NCBI RefSeq assembly: GCF_907165205.1
Contig: NC_058189.1
Location: forward strand, 20,272,001 to 20,336,000
Direction: 5' to 3'
DNA length: 64,000 nt
Source of the DNA: Coccinella septempunctata
Lineage: Eukaryota; Arthropoda; Insecta; Coleoptera; Coccinellidae
Part shown: piece after piece, positions 47,980-58,484 of the stretch
Layout: every line of letters begins with the position of its first letter
Position numbering within the stretch: the stretch's first letter is position 1
Notes under the pieces: generated by a model
Seen by the model: the letters and a program-made list of their open reading frames with translations, nothing else
Told to the model about the DNA's origin: nothing
Database searches by the model: none
Program-made: the position numbers and the translations under genes

Positions 47980-49754
47980 TTATAAAAAATCTGACGAACT
48001 TCGATTTTTTTCATATGCCCGGTAATTGAATCTTTTGATTCCCACATTTTCCGGCCAAAATTCAGTGTTATATAGTTCATCCTTATGTTTGAAAGGAACT
48101 TTAACCAAAAAACTTTTCTGATCAGTATGCTTCCTGGCCAAGGCTAACTCCTTCACTTCCACAGTTATATAGTACGGAATTGTTGGATGGGGCGCAGCAT
48201 ACACGTCTCATCTTGTAAATTTGGAAATACTACAAAAGTTCATTTTGAAGATTATAATGAAGAAGGATCGCTTATTTTCATCCGAATTGCTTTTCTCTGA
48301 GGCTCGGGTTTTCACTTTGAAGCAATTATTCTATAAGAGTGCTTTGATAATGGTTCATAAAAATATTTCTCAACTGGATGGATATGAACATTCTTATTCC
48401 ACCAGAGGTCAAATCAGGGGACAGCTGCAGATCCCGAGATCACGGAGAACTTTCGCGCAGATGCATGCTCATTGTATTGGTATACGTTTGTACAACACAA
48501 TATCGAAGGATTCGAGGCAAGCAAATAGCCTAAAATACTTCATAAAAAGTATAAGAAGTTTTATTTTTTCAATTTAGGATGGCTCTTCTTTCGGTCACTC
48601 TCTGTTGGAAAATAATTAGAAATTAGTTAGAAATGGTCGAAAAAAAATTTAAATAAAGGGAAAATGAATAAACTTAATACTTGTCGAAAAATTTAGGAGC
48701 TCATGTCTAATTTGTTTGAATTGATTTTTTTTTACTATTTCCTTAGACTGTCAGGCACAAACCCTAGGTTTAATTGACAGTCTTTTCTTACAAATATATT
48801 ACTCTGTATATTATATGTTACCTTTCTAAAATAAATAAATGAATGAAATAAAATGAATGAATGAAAATATCACTGTAATTCTCTTTGGATTGAATGTAGT
48901 TTTTCACTTGCTCTTCGGTTACATGAGGTTTAACTCTGTTTATAAAGAACCAAGCCTTTTTTTCTTGACCTTTAAATCCATTCTCATCCCCTTCTGTTTT
49001 ACCTGTTCCAAGTCTCGTTTTTGTATTTTTTTGTCTTTTTCTTCCTGCAGTTTTCCATTCTGAAGACGTTTGTGTAACTGGGCTAGTTGTTATGTTGCAC
49101 GTTTGTTCGGTTGAGTTTCCACGAAGATTCCTTTTGCTTCGATTTAGGTTATTCTCGGAACTTTTGTTTGTTTATGTTGTGTTACGAGTACTGGGCTTGC
49201 CGATCTTTATCATGATCCTCAGTTGCAAATTGCCTAACCTTGACATTGGCTTTTCCGTTTATACTGATGGGATTGAAATTCATATTGTTTTCTACATGTT
49301 GTTTATCACATTTTTTGTCTAATTTCATTTTCAATTCTCGAATAATCACCTCTTTTTCATCGAGGGTTTTTTCTAATGTTGGTATTTTGAACTTATATAA
49401 ACTAGCACTTTCTTCTAATTGATATATTATTTTCAGTAATAAATCAACATTTGTAGATTCAGCAGATAGAGAATTTGGGGTTGTTATTTCCGCAGCCAAA
49501 TTTCTGTTCTTTTCCGGTTCGTTCTGTTGGGAAAAGACAATTAGGTCTCGTTCACAGCACTCCTTTACCCTATTTCCACAACTCGGATGGTATATCTTCA
49601 TACAGGCAAGGCACTGTAAAGCACTTTTCGACACAGTGTTCTTACAGTAACCGCACTTTGATTTTTCGTTTAACGGAGCGCTACCGACACGACCACTCTC
49701 GTTGGACGACATATTGAAATAGGGAAACTTTTCATGTAACGCCAAGTAGTTCAT
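47980..49754 (-). pseudogene. ORF1 of the interrupted LINE, split by a second LINE
   Basis: The N-terminal part (49754-49182) has a PHD-like cysteine cluster, CGYCKNTVSKSALQCLAC then YHPSCG, and a charged coiled-coil-like stretch. Near 48930 the minus strand reads RVKPHVTEEQVKNYIQSKEN, matching the corresponding part of the intact LINE ORF1 at 61476-62546. The C-terminal part (48204-47980) reads FWPENVGIKRFNYRAYEKN and stops at 47980. A plus-strand LINE fragment at 48211-48860 separates the two parts. The frame also changes near 49182. Confidence 0.82.
48211..48860 (+). pseudogene. 5'-truncated LINE inserted in ORF1 of another LINE
   Basis: The frame LEILQKFILKIIMKKDRLFS continues through HSYSTRGQIRGQLQIPRSR and ends YFIKSIRSFIFSI with a stop at 48577. 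It is the C-terminus of a jockey/CR1-like ORF2. A 3' region follows with a TAAATAAATGAATGAA tail to about 48860. Confidence 0.8.
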
Positions 49755-50236
49755 CTGCTATTAATAAAATGATGCTTATATGCAATGAAAAATTTGACTT
49801 GGATTTGTTCAATACTAGTTTAGGAAATGTGAGAAGATTGTTCTCCTAGGTTAAGTAGTTAATAGTGTTTTTGTGTTTGTTCTGCATATGTAATTACTTT
49901 CTTGGGTGTATGTGTAGAAATAAATAAATAAATAAAAATAAAAATATTATAGCTTCTTGTGTAATGTACGGTATGAAAACTTCTTAAGGAAAATTCCTAC
50001 AAGATTATCGCAAAATCTGAAACCCTCACTTGCAAGATTTATCAGATTTGAAAGATAACAACGAAATGGTTAGCTATCCTACTTGATTGAATTTTCAACG
50101 CACGTTAAACAAAAAATATTAAAATAAAAGTTATAATTCTCACAATATTTGAAGTATTTCTGTTTTGGCAGAGCAGTTCTTTTTTTTTTTTTTGGACAAA
50201 TCTTTATCAATTATATTCCAAATTTTATTGACTGTA
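49755..50236. other. Non-coding stretch with a retrotransposon-like tail
   Basis: (AAAT)n at about 49918-49948 follows about 100 bp of sequence that could be a plus-strand LINE 3' region. The rest is AT-rich and unassigned. Confidence 0.45.
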
Positions 50237-50875
50237 CAGGTTGGGCAAAATTGGTGATACCTACCTGAACAACAACTTTTTAACCCAACGAGATAGAGGA
50301 AAATGAATGTGTCATTCATATCGTGTGTTTTTTCGAGAAACTAATAATGCCATCAACTGCATTCCCCTACCTATCTTCTTTTCTTTTTGAGTTATGGACC
50401 AAAATTCAAATTTGGGCGATTTCAAATTTGGTCATTATCTCCGTTTCTATTTGTGCTAGGATGTTGAAGTGGAAACCTTATACAGACAATTTTTGATAGC
50501 AATCTAGTAGCGTACTATGATTTTTTTCTACAGGTTTATTTGCTAAGCTATAACATAAAGTTGTGTTTTTCCATATGCAAACAGTAATTAAAATTGACTT
50601 AGAAAAAATCATAGTAAGCCACTGAATTGCTATCAAAAAAGTGTCTGTATAATGTCTTCATTTCAACATCCTAGCTTAAACAGAAACGGAGAAAATGACC
50701 AAAGTTGAAATTTTAATTTCGACCCATATCTCGAAAACAAAAGAAGATAGAGTAATGCAGTTGATGGCATTACAAGTGTCCCGAAAAAAGACGACCGTAA
50801 TGTGCCATGCATTTTCCTGTATCTCGTTGGGTTGAAAAAGTTGGAATTCAGGTATCACCAATTTTTCCCACCCTG
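50237..50875. mobile_element. Foldback element, family H, copy 3
   Basis: CAGGTTGGGCAAAATTGG and its inverse are flanked by TA. It is shorter than copies 1 and 2, with a deletion in the centre. Confidence 0.8.
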
Positions 50876-50877
50876 TA

Positions 50878-51515
50878 CATGGTGGGCGAAATTGTATGGG
50901 ATTGAATGGTAGCTCTGTAACCGTAAGAGCTAGGGCAAAATGGATTGGATTGGATTGGAATATGTCATTTTAAAATATTCCAATCCCATTTTTTTATGAT
51001 TCAGAATATATAATATACGTCGTATCTCTAATTGTTTTTTCAATAAAAAACTCAAAAACTAGTTCGGTCAAGTTGGCAGTTCATTTTCATTGATAAGATG
51101 ATAATGAACTAAATGATTCTATATTGTGCCATATTTTCGAATGTCTCTACACACAGGCTTTGCCTTAAGTGCATTTTCTATTGTTTTTTATTCAAATATT
51201 AATATTGCAACAACTGTATCACTGAAGCGGCGGACTCAAAAAAATCTTTGACTACGCCACTGCATTGAAAAAGTGCCTGTAGTATGTAACATTCCTTTCT
51301 CGATATCATTGGAACTTTACGAAATGAAAGCATCAATTCAAAGAATCGAAAAATGAGTTTTCACTTATAGCTTGGAAACAAAAGAAGATAGAGAGATACG
51401 GTTTTGACCATTGTTCATCTTTTGATGAATCGAGGTCGGAAACGTGCCATACATTTTTCCCTAGCTCTTACGATTATAGAGCTGCATGTAATCCCATCAA
51501 ATTTTGCCCTCCCTG
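50878..51515. mobile_element. Foldback/MITE, family M
   Basis: CATGGTGGGCGAAATTGTA and its imperfect inverse ending CCCTCCCTG are the ends. Both include CTAGCTCTTACG or its complement. It starts at the TA that ends family H copy 3. Confidence 0.65.
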
Positions 51516-52457
51516 TTACCTTCTGGATATTCTGTGCCGTCTTTACGTTTCATGGTAAGCGCCCATCAATCTTTCAGGATATTTGCTAAGTAGTTTTTTA
51601 TTCGAAATTTCAGCACAAAGTTTGTAACAGTGAAAATTTTAATGAGTTCAATCGCCAACACAATTCAAAAGGGATCTACATACAGAAATCATTATCAAAT
51701 AAGGAAGTCACTGACCCACCCGCACATTGTACACATATCAAGCACAATACATATGCCTATGCATTTGACGAAGTTTCTGTTTGAGAATATAATTGAATTA
51801 TAGGTACTGATATGGCCCACTGTACTTCAAAATTCAATAAAATTTTTCATAAACTGACTTGAGTTTGAAAGATCATATTGTTTAATTGTATCTAGAAAAA
51901 TAAATGTGTGTGTAGCATAGAATAAAGATTACTCAAAGGTGGGTAGGTATCAAAAATTGATAGTTACTAAGGTTTTGACAAGGAGAGAATTTATTGATTG
52001 ATCGGAAATTGAATTTAAAGTTTTGAAGCGAAGATTATAGAGTAGAAAGTTGGGAAACGAGGCGACTAAAGCGATTTGAGTGCCATCTATGTGTCAAGCG
52101 TGTTTTTAAGACACTAGGACTGGTTAAAATATTAATTTGAGTGCCATTTGCACTTTGCACATATGAAATTTTGTAAGTTTTCAGACGTCAATTTTGATCG
52201 AAGAGGGTTTTGAATGTTTTGATTTTCGTACAGCTTTCTGTTTATCTAGCTCGTTCTAGTTGTTGATTATTGAATTTTTTGTCTTATTTCTTGGTTAAAA
52301 CACCAAAATATAGTTCGAAAATTATTCAATGGTGAAGAACAGTGGATCGAATAATAAAATGGATTTTCCGAGATTTAGTTTTTCACTCAACTGAGGAAAA
52401 TGAAAGCGTAAGTATTAAATTTCGTAACATGTGAATCGGTCATTCATTGATTCTAAA
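51516..52457. other. Non-coding stretch without recognised features
   Basis: No supported gene or repeat is seen. Confidence 0.4.
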
Positions 52458-54874
52458 CGAGGGGTAAACCGCTGGGGATATCATGGGATGTCCGAGGATG
52501 TCTTGGGGATGTCCGGGAATGTCTTAAGGATGTCAGGGGATATATTAGGGTTGTCCGGTGATGTCTTTGGAATATCTGAATTGTATTTATGGGCATATCT
52601 ACTGGGATATCGAATAAAAATTATTCAATTCAAGTTGTATAATAGCAGAGTGATGCGTATTATTGGATATATAGGACTCAATAACCAAAATTCAATGATT
52701 TTTACGTGAAAAAACTTAACACACAAATCGATATGAATCCATCAATCAATTGCTCAATCTTTGTTATCGTCAAATAGTAAAGATGTAGCGTTATAAATAT
52801 ATAATAAAAATTATGAAATCAAGAATCTGGGATTTTCCATCGACAAAAAAATCGCATTTTAAAAGCAATGCGAGAAAGTATGGTGCTGCTATTAGTTTCA
52901 AAGATTCCACATAGTTATCAGTGCTACAGATTTCACAAATTTTATCCAAAAAAAAAAAAATAGAATTCTGTTTCCTCCGCACAGAATGTTGTAGGTCCAT
53001 ACTTATATAGACAAGACTACGAGCGACCAAGGCACCTTTAGATGCCACATCTAGCGATTAGATCCAGTAGGAGGTAGCTGAAAAAATAGTTCTTCGGCTA
53101 TAATCACACTTCAACAGAATATTTCTGAGAAAGTGCTGTTTTTTATCCGTGAATCATTGAATCATGAATTTTTCTATGAAGCTTTTCATGATGAAAAACC
53201 TGTACATCGAAGAATGAGTATATAATATATAATATTTTTAATAGCGTATTTCGTTAATATAAAATGGTGCTTGTATGTGGAGTTCCTGAAAACTAAGACC
53301 AAGGAGGAAAGAGGGAAAATGAAAAATCCCATTGTCACATGATCGCTGTCTGTCAATAAGATTGGTTCTCGAGTTGGTTCTCCACTTGCTTCTTAGGAAC
53401 TCGGCACAAACCCGGTATTTGAGTGTTAGATATTTCCGGTCTATAAAGCCATAGTCCTTCATGCTGTGGTAGGCATCTCCAAAGAAATTTGGTTCTAATA
53501 TTGTATCTTACCGGTTTTAACCCCTCATTTATTGAGTTGTATTCCTATCCCCACCCGGCGAGCACGGAAACGTTTCCAGCTCTTATGTATCCGCATGCCC
53601 CATTTTGCATTGGTTTCAAATTCGTCTTATTGGTGACTGGTAACCAAGCGCTATGTAGCTCAGGACTCTGTTTTTTTCTGTTGGAATTATTTTGTTTGTT
53701 TATAGATCTCGATGGCTTCATATCACATAACCGGATGATAACTCTTTATGTTGGTGGTTATTCTTGTTCTTGAACATTCAATGTGGTGTCCTTTCTTCAA
53801 AGAATGCTATGCTTGGGCCGACTTATATGTCTTATCCAATAGAGAACAAACAGAGTTCGTGATCTTTCCGTCTCGTATGAATGCTATGTAACCTTACTGC
53901 AATCGCGAGGTATTTTAAGCACACTTATTTCTTTTTCTCCATTGTGTTTTCAAAGAATTTTTCGACATCTGACCATCACACTATGGAACGGAACTCAAAT
54001 GAGCCTTGGTGTCAGAAACCTTTTTTTCTTCATTGGTTATATATGGAGCATTTGATTTTTTTCGGTGTATACAAGGTCTCCGCTATTCTTGTTTGTCCGA
54101 AAAAAACTCGGAAAAGTTCCTCCTGTTTTGCTCAAACTCTTCCAGTTTCAGAGATATCCTCACTGGATATCGAAGTGTATTCGAGAGAAAAATAAAAATG
54201 GGAAGTATCATACCTATTTCTAGTAAAGAGTTGCTCCAGAAAATCTTTATTTCTTCCGGATATATCAAAGAATAGGATAGTTGTAATATACTACATTTTC
54301 GACTTTGACAAAATATAGAAATTTAGTCGTATCTCAAAAACTGATTATTGTACCGGAAAAAGGTTTTCCTCTTACAAGTTTTCCCAATAATTCTTTTTTA
54401 TTCGGCCTAAATTTTCTAGAAACGGCCAAAATTAAACAATATTGGACACCAACATCAACTTGCAAATGATCAAAATATCAAGAACAATCATCATTTTCTA
54501 ATTATATTCGTAGCTATATGACTGCAAAGACATCTGCTTTTTAAATTTCAATAAACTGAACTGAGTTTGGCAAATTGTCCTTCACTTTTCATACTCAACA
54601 ACTGTATGTAATAAATCATCCCCACTCAAGGATGATATAATCAAGTAGATAGCAAATTTATGTCGAAAGAAATTTTTAGTTCTCCATATTAGGTTTTTTT
54701 GAGATGTAATAATGTGTGAAAAAGACCCAAGAAGTTCGAGGAATTCCAAGGATATCTTAGGAAGTCCGGGGATGTCTCGTCTTAGTAAATTCGGGGATGT
54801 CTGGGGATGTCTTAGGATGTCTCTTCACTATGGGGATGTCTGGTGTACAGATTTTGCTCAGCGGTTTACCCTTC
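52458..54874. mobile_element. Element L: terminal inverted repeats with subterminal GGATGTC arrays
   Basis: CGAGGGGTAAACCGCTG at the left and the inverse CAGCGGTTTACCCTTCG at the right differ at one position. Just inside the left end (52475-52590) and the right end (54740-54845) lie at least four and five exact GGATGTC motifs, with further variants, all on the plus strand. Arrays of this kind are known as transposase-binding regions in several DNA transposon groups. No transposase frame was recognised in the 2.1-kb interior, so the superfamily is unknown. Confidence 0.65.
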
Positions 54875-55555
54875 GATGTGGATAAAATTCTCAGGGCGTG
54901 AAGACAATGACTTCAGCAAACACTACTGACTACACTATGTGCAGTGAACATTTTACTGCAAGTTAATTGTTCATCCACGTAAATTGTTGTATGCAGAAAG
55001 CATCCCTTGCATGAACGGCCTATTAAGGGGAAATTATGATCTTTTTAGATCCATTCAATGATTCTCAATTACTACTCTTTCAATATATTCAGAAATGCAG
55101 CGATTTTATTAATTTCATTTGGGAACCGAGTGACTTTCAAATTGTTGTTTGGAAAGTCAAAGTTTTATGAAACCTGCTCTTAGTGTTTTGTTAATTCATT
55201 TATCAATTTATATATTGTGTCTCAAAGAGACCATATCATAAGCAAATCATAAACAAAGCACCAAGAAACTATACTGACATACAGGTCTTGTATATCTCTA
55301 TAAGGTTTTTTTTTTAAGTGTGGTTCTGAAAATTCTATAAATAATACCTACATATGTAAGTAACTGGAATGTGAATGCTATGATAGTATATTGAATATTG
55401 GTTCATATTAATTTCTGATATATGTATAAGTATTTCACAAATTCAACTAAGTTTATTTACAAAACACCCTATTGCACAGAAATAACACCTTCGACGTATA
55501 GCAGATCACCATATACTTCAAAGTCCTAGACAAAGCTTCATTCATTGCCCATAAT
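54875..55555. other. Non-coding stretch without recognised features
   Basis: It is AT-rich with short frames only. Confidence 0.4.
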
Positions 55556-55948
55556 TTAAATTTTTGTAAATTTTTTATGAATTGCAAATAAAAATATAAC
55601 ATATCCAACAACGTTTTTCATTGATATCAATTGATTCCAAACAATGTTTAGATGAAAACTAACATCCTGATCACAAAACAAAACCACACTTTTGTTTAGT
55701 CGCTCAGGATGTTTGTTTTCTGATCGAAACAAAGTATCGATATTGAAATTTAATACAAGGAATAGAATTCGAATTTCGCGCCTCTCAATCAAAAAACAGA
55801 AAACTGTTATCAAAAAGTTTTTCTGTATTGACAGTGCGTTTTCAGCGCCATCTCATTGTCAATTGTGTTTTCACTGGCCAAAATGTAGTCGGTTTTTAGT
55901 ACTGGAGATATGAGGGCGTTTCCTATCTTTCTACTCTATAATCTTTGA
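55556..55948. repeat. Dispersed repeat, family C, copy 2 (uninterrupted)
   Basis: It matches 30430-30786 joined to 32148-32202. At about 55896 it shows GTAC where copy 1 has the 1.36-kb foldback A3. Confidence 0.82.
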
Positions 55949-55967
55949 TTTGAAGTTTTAAAAGATT

Positions 55968-58114
55968 TAGTAGGGGAGGTAGCGTACTATTTTTTAGTAA
56001 TTTAATACCCCATGAAATTCATTCTGGGGATAGATTGATGTTCAAATATCATGAAAGTGAACGTCAGTTGCCGCGCCAATTGTGAGGCTAATGGTGGCGA
56101 CATGTTGAAGTTGCCGAAAAAAAATTTTTTTCAAGTGATTCGATACCGCACCGAAATCCGTAATATTCTTTCATTCATTAAATTCAAATTTAAATTGTTT
56201 AAAAAAAAATTAATGACAAGATTTTCTGAAAAAATGTCGATTGCTGCTTTCGTCAGAAAAGGAAAAAAAATCTTTCAAAATTATATGTTGATCAGAATCT
56301 CATAAAGAAGCATTAACAGACTTCTAGAAGGTTCGAACATGGAATATTGGGCAACTTGAAAAAAATGCAGAATGTGTGTGCAGAATATACAGGGTGTCCC
56401 GGATAAGATAGAAAACATTTTAATGTTAGGATCCTAGAGGATCACGAAAAACCCCCATATGTAGTATAGAGTTCTAGATTCCGATTTACAGGGTGTTTTT
56501 CAAATTTGAATGGAAATTTAAACCACTATATCTCCTGAACGGAATCACCGATTTATCCCAGATTTAGAATGAAGCTGTCTTTCGATTAGCAAGAATAAAC
56601 TATAGAGTGATGGTTAAATAAAACAGAAACTACGCGGCTTTTATTGCCTCTTCAAAATGAAGGCCTTTCATCTGAATACATTTCTCAGCTATTTTATATT
56701 ATCCTTCATTTCGAACAGACAATCAGAACCGCTTGGTTTTTATTTTATTTTACCTATTTCTACCTATTTCTTATCCATCATTTTTATTATTGCTAATCGA
56801 AAGACTTATAGATAAATGATTGTTAAAGACCCATCCTTGAGTTACGCTTCAGGAAATTGATGTAGGTATTCGATAGAATGAAAACTGAAATTAACATTCA
56901 ATGATGTATATTCAATTGATTGAACTCATAAAGATTCAAAATTCACTTCGTTATGAGATGAAAAGGATGTTAAATATCGACAGGAGAGAAAAAATTCTTG
57001 TCACCCTGAAGAAAAAAAAAGTCCTCAACAACATGGATGGTGCCATGCAATTTGGCGAATTGAATTAATGAATCTTACAGTTCACGCAGATATCGAGTAA
57101 ATCATGAGATTCATTTTAAAGGGTGATTTCGCAAACTCTTAAGAACTGTCCAAATTTATGTGATACGGTCCTGAAATCGAATGATATTTGATTGCAGTTT
57201 TATGGAACCTCATAGAAATTATCTTCATTCCGAATTTCGGATAAATCGGTGAATCCGTGCAAAAGATAGAGTGGTTTCAATTTCCATTCAAATTTGAAAA
57301 ACAAACTGTAAATCAGAATCTAGAACTCTTAGATATTAAGTACATTTGAGGGTTTTTCGTGATCCTCTAGGATCCTCAATTTAAAATTTCCCATCTTATC
57401 CGGGCTACGGACACATTCTGCAATTATCATTTTCTTTAGTTTCCCAATATTCCACTTTCGAACCTTTTAGAAGTCTATGAAGTCTCCTTTATAAGATTCT
57501 GATCCACTTATAAAATTGAAAGACTTTTTTCCTCTTCTGAAGAAAGCAGTAATCGATATTTCATCGTAAAATCTTGTAATTCAGTTTTTTTTTAACAATT
57601 CAATTGTAAATTATTATCCAGTGAATGATTCTGTTGGTAAAGACCATCAGTTCATTTTCAGTATCAATTATAAGACTAATTATAAGACGCACTAAACGCG
57701 CTTATGTTCAGGACGCTGACTGACGGTCTTTCCACCGTTGAAGATGCAGCTGACAATGGTTTTCATTCGTTTTGAGGTATAAACAGTCAGTTCTGTGAAA
57801 TTAATGCGGCATCGAATGACTTGTTTTTTCTAAAATTTGGACGAGTTCATACAAGCGGCTGACGTATAATCCACCATCGTTCATGCAGCTGATGGTTATT
57901 TTCCCATTCAGAATGAAAGAATATTACGGATTTTAGTGCGGTATCAAATCACTTTAAAAATTTTCTTTTTCGGACACTTCAACACGTCGCGCCACCAGCA
58001 TTGGCGTGGCGACTGACGTTCACTTTTATGATACTTGAACATCAATCTACCCCCAAAATAAATTTCATGCGGTATAAAATCACTAAAAAAATAGTACGCT
58101 ACCTCTCCTACTAA
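55968..58114. mobile_element. Foldback element, family E, with nested foldback D
   Basis: TAGTAGGGGAGGTAGCGTAC and its near-inverse are the ends, with arms of about 420 and 700 bp that include GAACATCAATCTACCCCC and its inverse. Subterminal motifs related to CGTCAGT recall family F. The centre is occupied by D. Confidence 0.8.
56390..57409. mobile_element. Foldback element, family D, nested in E
   Basis: The left end CAGGGTGTCCCGGATAAGAT follows TA. The right end has the inverse of CCGGATAAGATG but has lost the final CACCCTG. The arms of about 200 bp share GAGGATCACGAAAAACCC. Confidence 0.75.
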
Positions 58115-58385
58115 TTGTAAAAGGAAACACATAATTGGTGTTATTTTGGACAGTTTATTCTAATATTGTGAAATTAGAAACGATAAAGTAAAAAATAATG
58201 TTCGAAGAAGTATACTGGAAGGACAAAAGAATCAGATGATCTCTGTTGGTGTGAGAATTCAAACTACGTCTTCGAGCTGATAGATCAACTAGTAAATTTG
58301 GTGTCCGCGCTTCTTGAGAACCAGAGTACAACCACTACGTTATTCGAGAATTTTCAATTATTACAAATTATCCAAAAAAAGAAGT
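58115..58385. other. Non-coding flank between foldback E and the LINE tail
   Basis: Nothing is recognised here. It ends at the (AAT)n tail of the LINE. Confidence 0.4.
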
Positions 58386-58413
58386 AATAATAATAATAAT
58401 AATAATAATAATG
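58386..58413. repeat. (AAT)n, 3' tail of the LINE
   Basis: About nine AAT units on the plus strand correspond to (TTA)n at the 3' end of the minus-strand LINE. Confidence 0.9.
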
Positions 58414-58484
58414 TTTATTTCAAAGAATGTCACAAGTACATGGTAAATGCACATTAAATGAAACAACGTCAAAAACCTTACACC

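Noticed and set aside
53489..54275. Overlapping plus-strand frames inside element L as a transposase
   Set aside because: They are short, overlapping and without DDE or zinc-finger motifs.
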